The notes below the pieces were generated by a model, which worked only from the letters and a program-made list of their open reading frames with translations, was not told where the DNA came from and made no database searches. From Paraburkholderia sp. UYCP14C (GTDB taxonomy: Bacteria; Pseudomonadota; Gammaproteobacteria; Burkholderiales; Burkholderiaceae), in the NCBI RefSeq assembly GCF_004197395.1, contig NZ_SELS01000003.1:234843-298842 (forward strand): a DNA stretch of 64,000 nucleotides. The letters run 5' to 3'. A program made the translations under genes and the position numbers. Position 1 is the stretch's first letter, and each line of letters opens with the position of its first letter. Below are positions 19,459-28,547 of this stretch, one piece after another.

Positions 19459-19487
19459 ATTATTATCGGTCAATCACTAATAATATT
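19459..19487. promoter_or_regulatory. Operator-like inverted repeat upstream of ytfQ, overlapping the lacI 3' end
   Basis: ATTATTA (19459-19465) and TAATAAT (19478-19484) form an inverted repeat, and the right arm is part of ACTAATAATATT (19476-19487). The same 11-mer occurs twice upstream of lacI/galM. The right arm lies inside the last codons of the LacI-family gene. Candidate binding site of that regulator for the ytfQ operon. Confidence 0.6.
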
Positions 19488-20552
19488 AATGGTCACCGGT
19501 TTCGTCTCGGTAATTACCCTGACCGAGGTGCGTTCGACCAACGGTCCATCCAGCTTGACCGTGCGATGGCGCACGGGCGCGCCGGCCGCGCGGTTGTGCT
19601 CTTCCTGCAGCAGCGTGTCGACGGCCCAGCGGCCGAGCTCGTAGTTGGGCAGCACCACCGTCGACAGCGGCGGGTGCGTGTGGCGCGCGATTTCCTGGTC
19701 GTCGTAGCCGAGCACCGATACGTCCTCGGGCACGCGCAGGCCTAGCTGCTTGAGCGCCTCGATCGCGCCGATCGCGGTCAGGTCGTTCGCGCAGAAGATC
19801 GCGGTGGGCGGATTGACCTCGCGCATCAGCGACAGCGTCAGCTCGAAGCCGAGGCCCGAGCTCCAGTCGCCGTCGCGCACGAGCTCTGGCGCGAAAGGCA
19901 GATCGGCGGTTGCGAGCGCGGTGCGGTAGCCCTTCAGACGGTCTTTCGCGGCGTCCTGCCACGGCTCGCCATTGATATAGCCGATGCGCCGGTGGCCGGC
20001 CTGCAGCAGGTACTCGGTCGCCAGATGGCCGCCCGCGACCTCGGCCGGCACCACCGACGAAAACGTGCCGTCGCCGGTGTAGCAGTTCAGCAGCACGGTC
20101 GGCACCTGCGACAGCGCGGTCGGCGGCTCGACCTTGCGGGTGTAGACGGTCGCGTAGATCACGCCGAACACGTGCGGGTTCGCGAGCACCGTGTCGAGCA
20201 CCTTTTTTTCGATGTCGGCGTTGCCGTGAGTGGAGTAGACCGCGAGGATCTTGCCGTTCGCATACGCGGCGTCGCGCGCGCCGTCGATGTTGACGACCGG
20301 ATGCGGGCTCGTCGAGATTTCGTCGGCCAGATAGACGATCAGATTGCGCTCGTCGCTGGAGGTCGCGAGCGGCTCGCGCAGCGACAGCCGGTAGCCGAGA
20401 TCGTGCGCGGCCTTGAGGACATTGTTGCGGGTGGTCTCGGAGAATTTCGCGCCGGCCGCGTTGTTGAGCACGAGCGAAACGGTGGATTGCGACACGCCGG
20501 TGAGCTTGGCGATGTCGGTCATGGTCGGGCGGCGCTGAGTCGATTTTTTCAT
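19470..20552 (-). CDS. LacI-family transcriptional regulator
   Basis: 360 residues. The N-terminal helix-turn-helix is MTDIAKLTGVSQSTVSLVLNN (10-30), followed by the hinge region and a periplasmic-binding-protein-like sensor domain (IFCANDLTAIGAIEALKQLGLRVPEDVSVLGYDD). It lies between the ytfQRT-yjfF operon and galM and presumably represses both, with the sugar as inducer. Three copies of ACTAATAATAT in the flanking regions are candidate operators. An unusual short C-terminal tail VTINIISD is encoded by the sequence that overlaps one of these sites. Confidence 0.93.
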   Translation of the reverse strand: MKKSTQRRPTMTDIAKLTGVSQSTVSLVLNNAAGAKFSETTRNNVLKAAHDLGYRLSLREPLATSSDERNLIVYLADEISTSPHPVVNIDGARDAAYANGKILAVYSTHGNADIEKKVLDTVLANPHVFGVIYATVYTRKVEPPTALSQVPTVLLNCYTGDGTFSSVVPAEVAGGHLATEYLLQAGHRRIGYINGEPWQDAAKDRLKGYRTALATADLPFAPELVRDGDWSSGLGFELTLSLMREVNPPTAIFCANDLTAIGAIEALKQLGLRVPEDVSVLGYDDQEIARHTHPPLSTVVLPNYELGRWAVDTLLQEEHNRAAGAPVRHRTVKLDGPLVERTSVRVITETKPVTINIISD

Positions 20553-20620
20553 TGTGCGGGCCGCGGCGAGGCGGCGCGGAAGCAGGGGAATGCCAGCGGC
20601 ATCATGCTGCTGACGGTACC

Positions 20621-20632
20621 ACTAATAATATG
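20621..20632. promoter_or_regulatory. Operator-like motif, copy 2 (lacI-galM intergenic)
   Basis: ACTAATAATATG, sharing 11 of 12 bases with the sites at 19476 and 20711. It lies 69 bp upstream of the LacI start and fits an autoregulatory operator. Confidence 0.6.
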
Positions 20633-20710
20633 CGCGCGGCAACGTGGGCCAACTCGTCTTCGACGAGGGGACCTTTCGTACTGTTACGAGCCCGTTCGAA
20701 CGAATTTATT

Positions 20711-20722
20711 ACTAATAATATT
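20711..20722. promoter_or_regulatory. Operator-like motif, copy 3 (upstream of galM)
   Basis: ACTAATAATATT, identical to 19476-19487 and exactly 90 bp from copy 2. It lies within an AT-rich stretch about 100 bp upstream of the leader ORF and galM, so it could control the divergent promoters jointly with copy 2. Confidence 0.6.
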
Positions 20723-20813
20723 GACCAATGACGCCCTGTCGTGCGATTCTCGCTCGGGCGGACTGAGGTAGTCCGCCGGCCGCCTGGTGCGCGGCCTGTC
20801 AAAGGAGATACGA

Positions 20814-20858
20814 ATGCACGTTGATGCCGCCACCTGCTCGCGGTTCCGCCTCGTCTGA
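20814..20858 (+). CDS. Putative 14-residue leader peptide upstream of galM
   Basis: An ATG at 20814 is preceded by AAAGGAGAT at ideal spacing and encodes MHVDAATCSRFRLV before TGA at 20856. The epimerase ATG follows after only two nucleotides and has no ribosome binding site of its own. This suggests the strong site drives the short ORF and the epimerase is translated by coupling. I infer the peptide from the ribosome site alone; the codons show no recognisable attenuation pattern. Confidence 0.45.
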   Translation: MHVDAATCSRFRLV

Positions 20859-20860
20859 CC

Positions 20861-21865
20861 ATGCGCGACGTTTCCCTGAATCCTGCCCGGCCACACGCGG
20901 CACAAGCCGTCACACGATCGGCGGCGCAACTCTCGTGGCTCGACGATCCCATGATCGCCGCGCGCCTCGTCACGTTGTCGGCCGGCGCGTTGCGCGCGGT
21001 GCTCGCGCCGGAGGTCGGCGGCGCGCTCGCGGCGTTCTACGAAGTCACGCCGCAGGGGCCGTTGCACTGGCTGCGGCCGGCGCTGCCGGACGCGTTCGCA
21101 GCGCGCGATCCGCTGCGCATGGCGAGTTTCCCGCTGTTGCCGTACTGCAACCGGATTCGCGATGCGCGCTTCGCGTTCGACGGCGCGATGATCGATCTGG
21201 CCGGCAACGACCCGCGTTTCGCGCATGCGCTACACGGCAACGCGTGGCGTCATCCATGGCGCGTCGGCGCGCGCAGCGGCAACGTGGTGGACTTGCACTT
21301 CGAGCACGAGCCCGATGCGAGCGTGCCCGGCGACTGGCCGTTTCGCTATCGCGCGCGCCAGCGCATCGAGCTGCGCGATGGCGCGCTCTACATCACGATG
21401 TCGGCACGCAATCTCGCCGGCCGGCCGATGCCGTTCGGCATGGGCCATCACCCGTACTATCCGCGCACTGAAGCGACCCGCATCCATGCCGACGTGCAGG
21501 CGATGTGGCACGCCGACGCCGACGTGCTGCCGACGCATCTGGGCCCGCATCCGGCCGTCGATGCGTTGCGCGCGGGCCTGTCGCCCGATGCGTTCGATCT
21601 CGACAACAACTTTTCGAACTGGTCGCGCGCGGCGACGATCGCGTGGCCCGACGAGCGCCGCAGCCTGACGATGCGCGCCGACGCGCCGTTCGATCACATG
21701 GTCGTGTTCGCGCCGGCCAACGATCCGCAGCTATGCGTGGAGCCGGTCACGAATACGACGGATTGCTTCAACGCGGTCGGGATGGGCGAGCAGGTTGGCG
21801 GCTGCGTGTTGCAGCCGGGCGAAGAGATCGAAGCGGCGCTGAGCTGGACGCCGCATCGCGAGTGA
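20861..21865 (+). CDS. Aldose 1-epimerase family protein (GalM-like mutarotase)
   Basis: 334 residues. It has the galactose mutarotase-like fold signatures: FPLLPYCNRIRDARFAFDG near residue 90, HALHGNAWRHPW with the catalytic-type His near 125, MGHHPYYPR near 205 and the late Glu region CVEPVTNTTDCFN. It interconverts alpha and beta anomers of an aldose in the cytoplasm. It is divergent from the LacI regulator and near the YtfQ-type importer, so it likely processes the imported sugar. It appears translationally coupled to a 14-codon leader. Confidence 0.88.
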   Translation: MRDVSLNPARPHAAQAVTRSAAQLSWLDDPMIAARLVTLSAGALRAVLAPEVGGALAAFYEVTPQGPLHWLRPALPDAFAARDPLRMASFPLLPYCNRIRDARFAFDGAMIDLAGNDPRFAHALHGNAWRHPWRVGARSGNVVDLHFEHEPDASVPGDWPFRYRARQRIELRDGALYITMSARNLAGRPMPFGMGHHPYYPRTEATRIHADVQAMWHADADVLPTHLGPHPAVDALRAGLSPDAFDLDNNFSNWSRAATIAWPDERRSLTMRADAPFDHMVVFAPANDPQLCVEPVTNTTDCFNAVGMGEQVGGCVLQPGEEIEAALSWTPHRE

Positions 21866-21911
21866 GGGGGCACGCGCTTGGCGTTGGCGAAAGCGCAACG
21901 AGCGGAGGCGC

Positions 21912-22709
21912 CTAGTCCAGCCGCAACTTCGCCATATAGGGCAAATGATCCGACAGCCACGCGGTCTCCTGCGCCGGCTGGATCCATTCGACCGGCTGCA
22001 TGCCGCGCACGAACATCTTGTCGAGCGACAGCGCCGGCGAGAACGCCGGGAACGTGCGCGCCGGTTCGCCGAGCAGCGTCGCGACTTCCTGCAAGCCGTG
22101 CTCGCGAAACAGCGGCACCGAGTCGTTGCGCCAGTCGTTGAAATCGCCGGCCAGCACGAGCGGACCGTCGGGCGCTTCCTTCGCGATCCAGTGCGCGATC
22201 CAGTTCATCTGCCGTAACCGCGCCGGGCGTGTCAGCGCGAGATGCGCGCAGAGCAGCGTGACGAGCCGTCCGCCGAACGTCGCGCGCGCGACCAGCAGGC
22301 CGCGTTTTTCGAAGCGGTGCGCGGAGATGTCCCAGCGGCCGCCGAGATCGAGCGGATGCGGCGACAGGATCGCGTTGCCGTGCCGCCACGACGGCTTGAA
22401 CACGTTCGGACCGAGCGCGACTTCGAGTTCGAGCGCGCGCGCGATTTCGGTCGCCTGACAGTGCCATACGTCGGTCAGCGGATCATCCATCGGCGCGCCG
22501 AAGCTGCTCGCCAGAACCGGCGACGGCATGCGACGCGCCATCGCTTCCTGCAGGAAGTAGGCGTCCGCGTGGGTCGATTGAACCCAGCTCTGCATCGCCT
22601 GCCAGGCCTGAAAACCAAGCGGCGTGCGGCCCTTGTGCAAGTTCCAGCTCACCGCGACGAAATCATTCGGCGCGAGGCTCTCGCGGATCAATTCTTCTGG
22701 GTTTCGCAT
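21912..22709 (-). CDS. Endonuclease/exonuclease/phosphatase family protein
   Basis: 265 residues with the metal-dependent EEP motif series: VSWNLHKG (~20), YFLQEA with the catalytic Glu (~53), HGNAILSPHPL, LAGDFNDWRND (~172) and the final SDHLPYMAKLRL. This family hydrolyses phosphodiesters in nucleic acids or lipids; the substrate here is not readable. No signal peptide is visible. It is a minus-strand gene convergent with galM, with the stops 46 bp apart. Confidence 0.9.
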   Translation of the reverse strand: MRNPEELIRESLAPNDFVAVSWNLHKGRTPLGFQAWQAMQSWVQSTHADAYFLQEAMARRMPSPVLASSFGAPMDDPLTDVWHCQATEIARALELEVALGPNVFKPSWRHGNAILSPHPLDLGGRWDISAHRFEKRGLLVARATFGGRLVTLLCAHLALTRPARLRQMNWIAHWIAKEAPDGPLVLAGDFNDWRNDSVPLFREHGLQEVATLLGEPARTFPAFSPALSLDKMFVRGMQPVEWIQPAQETAWLSDHLPYMAKLRLD

Positions 22710-22763
22710 GCCGCGTTGTCCACGTGTTCTGTTTGAGCGCGTCGGTCAGGCGCGCGGTTCCTG

Positions 22764-23384
22764 TCAGTTCGGTTTGTTGCCGCCGGCTGCGGCGCTATTG
22801 CCGCTCGTGCCGCTGCTTGTACCACCGCTCGTGCCGCTGCTTGTACCACCGCTCGTGCCACCGCTCGTGGCTCCATTCGTGCCGTTGCCGTTCGCACCGC
22901 TGCTCACGACGCTCGCATGCAAGCGATACACGAGGTTCGGATCGTGATCGACGATCGTCCAGCTCGCCCATTGATCGGGCGGCACCACGAGCCCCGGATG
23001 ACTTGCGCTTACCTGGCGCGGCTGCGGGGGCAGCTTGCAGCCGATGTTGGTGCGCTGCGCATTGTTATCCTCGAGCGTTTCCTGCGTGTCGATCGAAAAC
23101 ATCACACCCTCGGGATCGACGCGCAGCGGCGACACCGTGAGCGTGCGCGACAGATCGATGCTGCCGCCCGGCTGGTCCTTGCAGCCGACGTCGTGCTGCA
23201 CCACCTGGTGATGCGTATCGGTGCGTGCCTGACCGACGGTGGTGGTGCCGTCGAACGAGTCGATCTGTTGACCATCTTTCACTACCTGCAGTTGCCATTG
23301 CACGACCTGCTGCGCTGGCCGTTGTTGCGCGTGGGCGAGCAATGAAGCGCCAAGCAGCATGGCCACGATACTGGTTTTCCACAT
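22764..23384 (-). CDS. Exported hypothetical protein with Gly/Ser/Thr repeat tail
   Basis: 206 residues from ATG at 23384 (MWKTSIVAMLLGASLLAHAQ), preceded by GGAGA at 7 nt. It has a clear signal peptide ending AHA-QQ. The mature domain (QVVQWQLQVVKDGQQIDSFDG..., HDVGCKDQPGG, TNIGCKLPPQP) has two cysteines and resembles DUF3617-like periplasmic proteins only in general style; I do not recognise it firmly. The last ~45 residues are repeats of GGTSSGTS encoded by tandem 24-bp units. Function unknown. Confidence 0.8.
   Translation of the reverse strand: MWKTSIVAMLLGASLLAHAQQRPAQQVVQWQLQVVKDGQQIDSFDGTTTVGQARTDTHHQVVQHDVGCKDQPGGSIDLSRTLTVSPLRVDPEGVMFSIDTQETLEDNNAQRTNIGCKLPPQPRQVSASHPGLVVPPDQWASWTIVDHDPNLVYRLHASVVSSGANGNGTNGATSGGTSGGTSSGTSGGTSSGTSGNSAAAGGNKPN
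22801..22872. repeat. 24-bp tandem repeat encoding a GTS-rich tail
   Basis: Two identical 24-bp units start at 22801 and 22825 (each begins CCGCTCGTGCCGCTG), followed by two 12-bp derivatives at 22849 and 22861. They lie in the 3' coding end of the preceding gene and could vary in copy number between strains. Confidence 0.85.
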
Positions 23385-23657
23385 AGAGGGATCTCCGCTC
23401 ACGCGTAGCTTGCGTGGTTGCCTCGTCGTAGCAATTGAAGAGCCATCTTACCCCCGATGGCCGCCACGATTTCGGACTCGGTCGACGAGAGCCGGTTCAG
23501 CAACGATCCATTGCAGAGAACGATGGGAGTGCCAGCGGTCGTTAGCAGCAGAGCCCCACGACTGCTGGCTTGCACGCGTTTATGTCCTCGCTAAACTGGA
23601 CTCGTATCGGCGCTCACAAGGCGCCGCCGCCGCAGAATCAGCCAGACGGGGTGAGCG

Positions 23658-24635
23658 ATGTCGACAGCAATGGTCAAACAGGAAATCGCCGTGGCCTCGT
23701 TCAGCCGGGTGTACGACCTGGACGAGGTCGAGACCGCGCTGAACGGTCTCGGCGAGGGCGCGAACGAGGCGCTGCGCGCAACCTACGAAAAGATGCTGAA
23801 AACCGGCAATCTGCGATTCTGCGTGAAGCCGAACCGGATGCCGTCGATCGACGATCTGATCGACGCGCTGCCCAATTTTTCCGCGCCGCTCGACGACATC
23901 CGCAAGCAGGTCGCGCTGTGCCTCGAAACCGAGGACCGGCTCGAACTGATGCCGATCCTGCTGCTCGGCGAGCCCGGCATCGGCAAGACGCATTTCGCGA
24001 AGCAGTTGGCGCGCCTGCTCGGCACCGCGTACCAATACGTCGCGATGAGTTCGCTGACGGCGGGCTGGATCCTGTCGGGTGCGTCGTCGCAATGGAAGAA
24101 CGCGAAGCCGGGCAAGGTGTTCGATGCGCTCGTGAACGGCAGCTACGCGAACCCGGTAATCGCCGTCGACGAAATCGACAAGGCGACCGGCGATTCGCAA
24201 TACGATCCGCTCGGCGCGCTGTACGCGCTGCTCGAACACGACACCGCCCAGAGCTTCATCGACGAGTTCGCCGAAATTCCGATCAACGCGGGCAACGTGA
24301 TCTGGATCGCGACCGCCAACGACGAACGCGCGATCCCCGAGCCGATCCTGAACCGCATGAACGTCTACGAGATCCCGCCGCCGGACCACGCGGGCGCGCG
24401 ACGCATCGCGCAGTCGATCTACGACGAGATCCGCGGCGCGCACAACTGGGGTCTGCGCTTTCCCGAGACGCTCGGCGACGACACGCTCGATGCGCTCAAA
24501 CGTGCCTCGCCTCGCGAAATGCGCCGCGCGATCCTGAACGGCTTCGGCGCGGCGCGCATCGCGGGACGCGACCAGATCGAACCCGCCGATATCCGCCTCG
24601 ATTACGGAAACCGGCGAAAACCGATCGGTTTTTGA
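23658..24635 (+). CDS. AAA+ family ATPase
   Basis: 325 residues. Walker A GEPGIGKTHFAKQLARLL is near residue 104, Walker B VIAVDEIDKATGDSQYDPLGALYALLEH near 172, sensor 1 VIWIATANDERAIPEPILNRMN, and the C-terminal lid ends in SPREMRRAILNGFGAARIAGR. The ATPase core resembles that of Lon, but no protease domain is present, so it is a stand-alone remodelling ATPase. No partner gene is adjacent. It is divergent from the exported protein upstream; about 355 bp of non-coding DNA follows. Confidence 0.88.
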   Translation: MSTAMVKQEIAVASFSRVYDLDEVETALNGLGEGANEALRATYEKMLKTGNLRFCVKPNRMPSIDDLIDALPNFSAPLDDIRKQVALCLETEDRLELMPILLLGEPGIGKTHFAKQLARLLGTAYQYVAMSSLTAGWILSGASSQWKNAKPGKVFDALVNGSYANPVIAVDEIDKATGDSQYDPLGALYALLEHDTAQSFIDEFAEIPINAGNVIWIATANDERAIPEPILNRMNVYEIPPPDHAGARRIAQSIYDEIRGAHNWGLRFPETLGDDTLDALKRASPREMRRAILNGFGAARIAGRDQIEPADIRLDYGNRRKPIGF

Positions 24636-24989
24636 GGTTTTCGGCCGTTTTTTCGCACCAAACCCCTGCTTTTCTGTGATTGACGCGGCTGTCGCGGCAA
24701 TTCGTACGGCGTGTGTCGTGAATGCCACGGCAATTATTTCTGTTTTCGACGTGGATGACGGAATCAAGCCAGCTTGCGTGGCCGTCGCCTGATCGGTGAG
24801 CACGAACGGATGTCACTTCTGTCTGTACCGAGTCGTACAATTTTCCGTGGCGGTGATAAAAAGACATAAGCAGACCAGCGGACAGATGCGTTCGACAACA
24901 AACGGAGCGCGGCGGCGAGGTGCCGTTCCTGTCTTCCTTCCATTGGCTGAACGAGGCAGCGCGCGGCGCAATGCGCCGCGTCATCGGAT
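24636..24989. other. Intergenic region, no gene seen
   Basis: About 350 bp between the AAA+ gene and the FAD-dependent oxidoreductase. It is more AT-rich in its centre and probably holds the promoter of the downstream gene. I see no hairpin-plus-T-run terminator or known regulatory motif. Confidence 0.4.
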
Positions 24990-26096
24990 ATGGATCAGAT
25001 CGAATGTGTAGTGATCGGTGCCGGCGTGATCGGCCTCGCGACGGCGCGCGCTCTCGCGGCGCGCGGGCGCGAGGTGATCGTGCTGGAGGGCGCCGACGCG
25101 ATCGGCGTAGGCACGAGTTCGCGCAACAGCGAAGTGATTCACGCGGGCATCTACTATCCGCGCGGATCGCTGAAGGCCACGCTGTGCGTGCGCGGCCGCG
25201 AAATGCTTTATGACTATTGCGCCGAGCGCAACGTGCCGCATTCGCGCTGCGGCAAGCTACTCGTCGCGACGTCGCGCAACCAGATTCCGCAACTCGAAAG
25301 CATCATGGCCAAAGGGCGCGACAACGGCGTGCTCGACCTGATGCGCATCACCGGCGACCAGGCGCAGGCGCTCGAACCGGCGCTCGAATGCGTGGAGGCG
25401 GTGTTTTCGCCGCAGACGGGGATCGTCGATAGTCACCAGTACATGCTCGCGCTGCAGGGCGATGCCGAGCGCGACGGCGCCGTGTGCGCGTTCCACGCGC
25501 CGGTCGAGGCGATCGAGGCGCACAACGGTCGCTTCACCATCGCGGTCGGCGGCGCGGCGCCGACTACGATCAGCGCCGCCTGCGTGATCAACAGCGCGGG
25601 CCTGCATGCGAACGCGCTGGCACGCAGGATTCGCGGACTCGACGCGCGCCACGTGCCGCCACTGTATTTCGCGCGCGGCAATTACTTCAGCATCTCGGGA
25701 CGCGCGCCGTTCAGCCGGCTGATCTATCCGATGCCGAACGAGGCCGGCCTCGGCGTGCATCTGACGATCGATCTCGGCGGCCAGGCACGCTTCGGTCCGG
25801 ACGTCGAATGGGTCGACGCGATCAATTACGACGTCGATCCGCGTCGCGCGGAGTCGTTTTATGCGGCAATTCGCGCGTACTGGCCGGCGTTGCCCGATGG
25901 CGCATTGCAGCCCGCCTACGCGGGGATTCGCCCGAAGCTTTCCGGTCCCGGCGAACCCGCCGCGGATTTCGTGATTCAGGGGCCGGCCGCGCATGGCGTG
26001 CGCGGGCTCGTCAATCTGTTCGGCATCGAATCGCCGGGGCTGACGGCATCGCTGGCGATCGCGCAGCGGGTCTGCGAGCTGTCCGGGCGGGGGTGA
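24990..26096 (+). CDS. FAD-dependent oxidoreductase, L-2-hydroxyglutarate oxidase (LhgO)-like
   Basis: 368 residues. The N-terminal Rossmann motif is [26 protein letters not shown], followed by [29 protein letters not shown], which is characteristic of the LhgO/L2HGDH branch of the DAO family. The C-terminal [12 protein letters not shown] and [16 protein letters not shown] also fit. It would oxidise a short 2-hydroxyacid such as L-2-hydroxyglutarate, passing electrons to the quinone pool. It is cytoplasmic or membrane-associated; no membrane helix is visible. Confidence 0.9.
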   Translation: MDQIECVVIGAGVIGLATARALAARGREVIVLEGADAIGVGTSSRNSEVIHAGIYYPRGSLKATLCVRGREMLYDYCAERNVPHSRCGKLLVATSRNQIPQLESIMAKGRDNGVLDLMRITGDQAQALEPALECVEAVFSPQTGIVDSHQYMLALQGDAERDGAVCAFHAPVEAIEAHNGRFTIAVGGAAPTTISAACVINSAGLHANALARRIRGLDARHVPPLYFARGNYFSISGRAPFSRLIYPMPNEAGLGVHLTIDLGGQARFGPDVEWVDAINYDVDPRRAESFYAAIRAYWPALPDGALQPAYAGIRPKLSGPGEPAADFVIQGPAAHGVRGLVNLFGIESPGLTASLAIAQRVCELSGRG

Positions 26097-26252
26097 CTCG
26101 GCCTTTGAAGCGGGCTTTGAAGCGGCCCTGGCATCGTACCGATCCGCTTATCTCTACCATTTGGCTGCTCCCGGGCGACGGCTTCGTTGCTATGCTTGGC
26201 GAACGCTGTCATCAGAACGGCGTTGATTCCAATACAAATGGAGTGAGTCCCC

Positions 26253-26564
26253 ATGAGATCGTCCCGTCGTACGTTTTTGATCACCAGCATCGGTGTGGCA
26301 TCGACGCTCGCGCTGTCGCGCCAGGCGTTTGCCGACGCGCCGAAAGTTTCCGAAACCGATCCGACCGCCGTGGCGCTTGGCTACAAGGCCGACGCAAGCA
26401 AGGTCGACAAGGCGAAATTCACCAAATTCGCGGCCGGCCAGGAATGCAGCAACTGCAGCTTCTTCCAGGGCAAGGCGGGCGACGCATACGGCGGCTGCCC
26501 GATGTTCGCGGGCAAGCAGGTCGCGGCCACGGGATGGTGCAGCGCCTATAACAAGAAGGCCTGA
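26253..26564 (+). CDS. High-potential iron-sulfur protein (HiPIP)
   Basis: 103 residues with a twin-arginine signal (MRSSRRTFLITSIGVASTLALSRQAFA), so it is exported folded to the periplasm. The mature part carries the four-cysteine HiPIP pattern ECSNCSFFQGKAGDAYGGCP...ATGWCSAYNKKA that binds one [4Fe-4S]3+/2+ cluster. It probably acts as a small soluble periplasmic electron carrier. GGAG lies 10 nt upstream of the ATG. It stands between two unrelated metabolic genes. Confidence 0.95.
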   Translation: MRSSRRTFLITSIGVASTLALSRQAFADAPKVSETDPTAVALGYKADASKVDKAKFTKFAAGQECSNCSFFQGKAGDAYGGCPMFAGKQVAATGWCSAYNKKA

Positions 26565-26733
26565 TCGAGCCTGCGTCGCTCTTGCCGGCAGGCATTGCGC
26601 GGGATGCGCGGCAATCGCGCGGCGCAACCCGTGGCTGCGCGCGTCGTGGGGTTTTGCGGCGCGTGCGGCGCACGCTGCTCGGCGCGAGCCGGGCTGCGTT
26701 TAAAGAGCTTCATTGCAGCGGGCCGCTGGATTC

Positions 26734-28347
26734 TTAGCGCCGCGCATTCATCAACGGTGGGCGCCGGTCGAACCACGGCCGTGCCGCCTCCAGTTGCGCG
26801 GCGAGTCTGAACAGCGTCGCCTCGCCGCCGACACGCGCGGCGAACTGCACGCCGATCGGCAGCCCGCGCGCGCTCCAGTACAAGGGCACCGACATCGCCG
26901 GCTGGCCGCTCAGGTTGAACAGCTCCGTGCAGCCGGCCCACGCGAACGCCTTGTTCGACGCTTCGTGCAGCAGTTTCTTCATCAACGCTTCGAGCGGCAT
27001 CGTGGTGACCGCGCGCATCTGCATGCGCTCGACGGAGCTCGGCCGCATCTCGCCGATCTTGATCGGCGCGGACGCGAGCGTCGCGCACAACAGCACGTCA
27101 TAGCGGTTCAGCAGATCGGTCAGTCGTGCGGTGATGCGGCGCTGTTCGTCGAGCGCGGCCGGCAAGCCCTGCTCGCCGATCTTGCGGCCGACGTGCGCCA
27201 TCGCCCACGTCGAAATTTCGAACTCGCCGCGCGTCGGCTTGTGACCGGTGATGCGCTCCGCGTTCAGCACGAGGTCTTCGGCGGTCACCGACCACAGCGT
27301 CAGGAATGCATGGCGGACCGCCGCGAAATCGACGCCGAGCGACACCGGCTCCAGACGATGACCGAGCGAGCTCGCGAGTTGCGCGGCGTCGTCGAGTGCG
27401 GCGCGCGCATCGGCCGATAACGACGGCGCGAGCATCGGCTCGGTCACGTACGCGATCGTCAGAGGCTTGCACGGCTCGCGCGTCGCGCCGAGAAAGGTGC
27501 CGGGCGCGCCGGCGGGCCGCTCGGCGTTGCCCGCCAGCAAGTCGAGCAGCAATGCGCTGTCGCGCACGCTGCGCGACACGGCGTGATCGATGCCGAGTTC
27601 GCCGGCGCCGGCCTGCGCCGCGCGCGGCACGCGGCCGCGCGAGGGTTTCAGGCCGAACAGTCCGCAGCACGATGCCGGAATGCGGATCGAGCCGCCGCCA
27701 TCGGACGCATGCGCGAGCGGCACGATGCCGGCCGCGACCGCCGCCGCGGCGCCGCCGCTCGAACCGCCCGGCGTGTGATCCAGGTTCCACGGATTGCGGC
27801 ACGCGCCGAATAGTTCGGGCTCCGTATAAGGCATCTGGCCGAGCTCGGAGGTGCTGGTCTTCGCGAAGATGTTCAGGCCCGCCGCTTTCGCGAGCGCGAC
27901 GACCGGCGCGTCCTGCGTCGGAATGAAGTGGCGGTAGTGGCGGCTGCCCATGGCCATGCGCAGTCCGGCGACGGGCGCGCCGAGATCCTTGATCAGAAAC
28001 GGCACGCCGGCGAGCGCGGCGTGGGCGGCGGAGTTGTCGGCTCCGTTCGCGCCGTCGACGCTATTCGCGCGCTTCGCGTCGTCGCGTGACGCGCGCTGGC
28101 GGGCCGCATCGTAGTCCTTCAGAACCACCGCGTTGATCGCGGGATTGACGGCCTCGGTGCGCGAGATCGCGACGTCGATCAGTTCGCGCGCGCTAACCTG
28201 ACGCGTGCGCACGAGTTCGGCGAGGCCGATGGCGTCATGAGCGAGATAGTCTGATTGCACGTCGGTTGAGCCCTCGCGATCGGTAGGCATGCTGCGTCGA
28301 ATTCGTGGCCGGTGATGCACGCGCGACTGCGTCGTTTCGCTCGACAT
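26734..28347 (-). CDS. Amidase signature family protein
   Basis: Up to 537 residues. The Ser-cisSer-Lys triad is visible: Lys in [13 protein letters not shown], cis-Ser in [17 protein letters not shown] and the nucleophile region [26 protein letters not shown]. The family hydrolyses amides such as 6-aminohexanoate dimers or aryl amides; the substrate is unknown. The start is uncertain: homology-like sequence begins near [13 protein letters not shown], so a GTG at 28260 or ATG at 28290 could be used instead of 28347. Confidence 0.9.
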   Translation of the reverse strand: MSSETTQSRVHHRPRIRRSMPTDREGSTDVQSDYLAHDAIGLAELVRTRQVSARELIDVAISRTEAVNPAINAVVLKDYDAARQRASRDDAKRANSVDGANGADNSAAHAALAGVPFLIKDLGAPVAGLRMAMGSRHYRHFIPTQDAPVVALAKAAGLNIFAKTSTSELGQMPYTEPELFGACRNPWNLDHTPGGSSGGAAAAVAAGIVPLAHASDGGGSIRIPASCCGLFGLKPSRGRVPRAAQAGAGELGIDHAVSRSVRDSALLLDLLAGNAERPAGAPGTFLGATREPCKPLTIAYVTEPMLAPSLSADARAALDDAAQLASSLGHRLEPVSLGVDFAAVRHAFLTLWSVTAEDLVLNAERITGHKPTRGEFEISTWAMAHVGRKIGEQGLPAALDEQRRITARLTDLLNRYDVLLCATLASAPIKIGEMRPSSVERMQMRAVTTMPLEALMKKLLHEASNKAFAWAGCTELFNLSGQPAMSVPLYWSARGLPIGVQFAARVGGEATLFRLAAQLEAARPWFDRRPPLMNARR

Positions 28348-28375
28348 TGCGTTGTGCCGCGCGGGTGTCGCACGT

Positions 28376-28415
28376 GTGAGAAGACGGCGTGTTGGCGTAC
28401 ACGCCGTCTTCTCAC
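28376..28415 (-). terminator. Strong hairpin between the dienelactone hydrolase and amidase genes
   Basis: A perfect 17-bp stem beginning GTGAGAAGACGGCGTGT with a 6-nt loop TGGCGT. There is no T-run after it on the minus strand, so it may be a Rho-independent terminator lacking a tract, or a processing/stability element. It lies ~130 nt past the hydrolase stop and 29 nt before the first possible amidase start codon. Confidence 0.55.
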
Positions 28416-28547
28416 AGAGTACCCGAGTTGTGCGCGGAGGTGACTCATGTGAATTCGAATGCGCACTTCAAATGCTCGATTCAAATGCGCGAGCTGGCGA
28501 TCACATGAGCAACGCGGCGGGGTCCGGCTGAATGCCGGAACCGCGAA

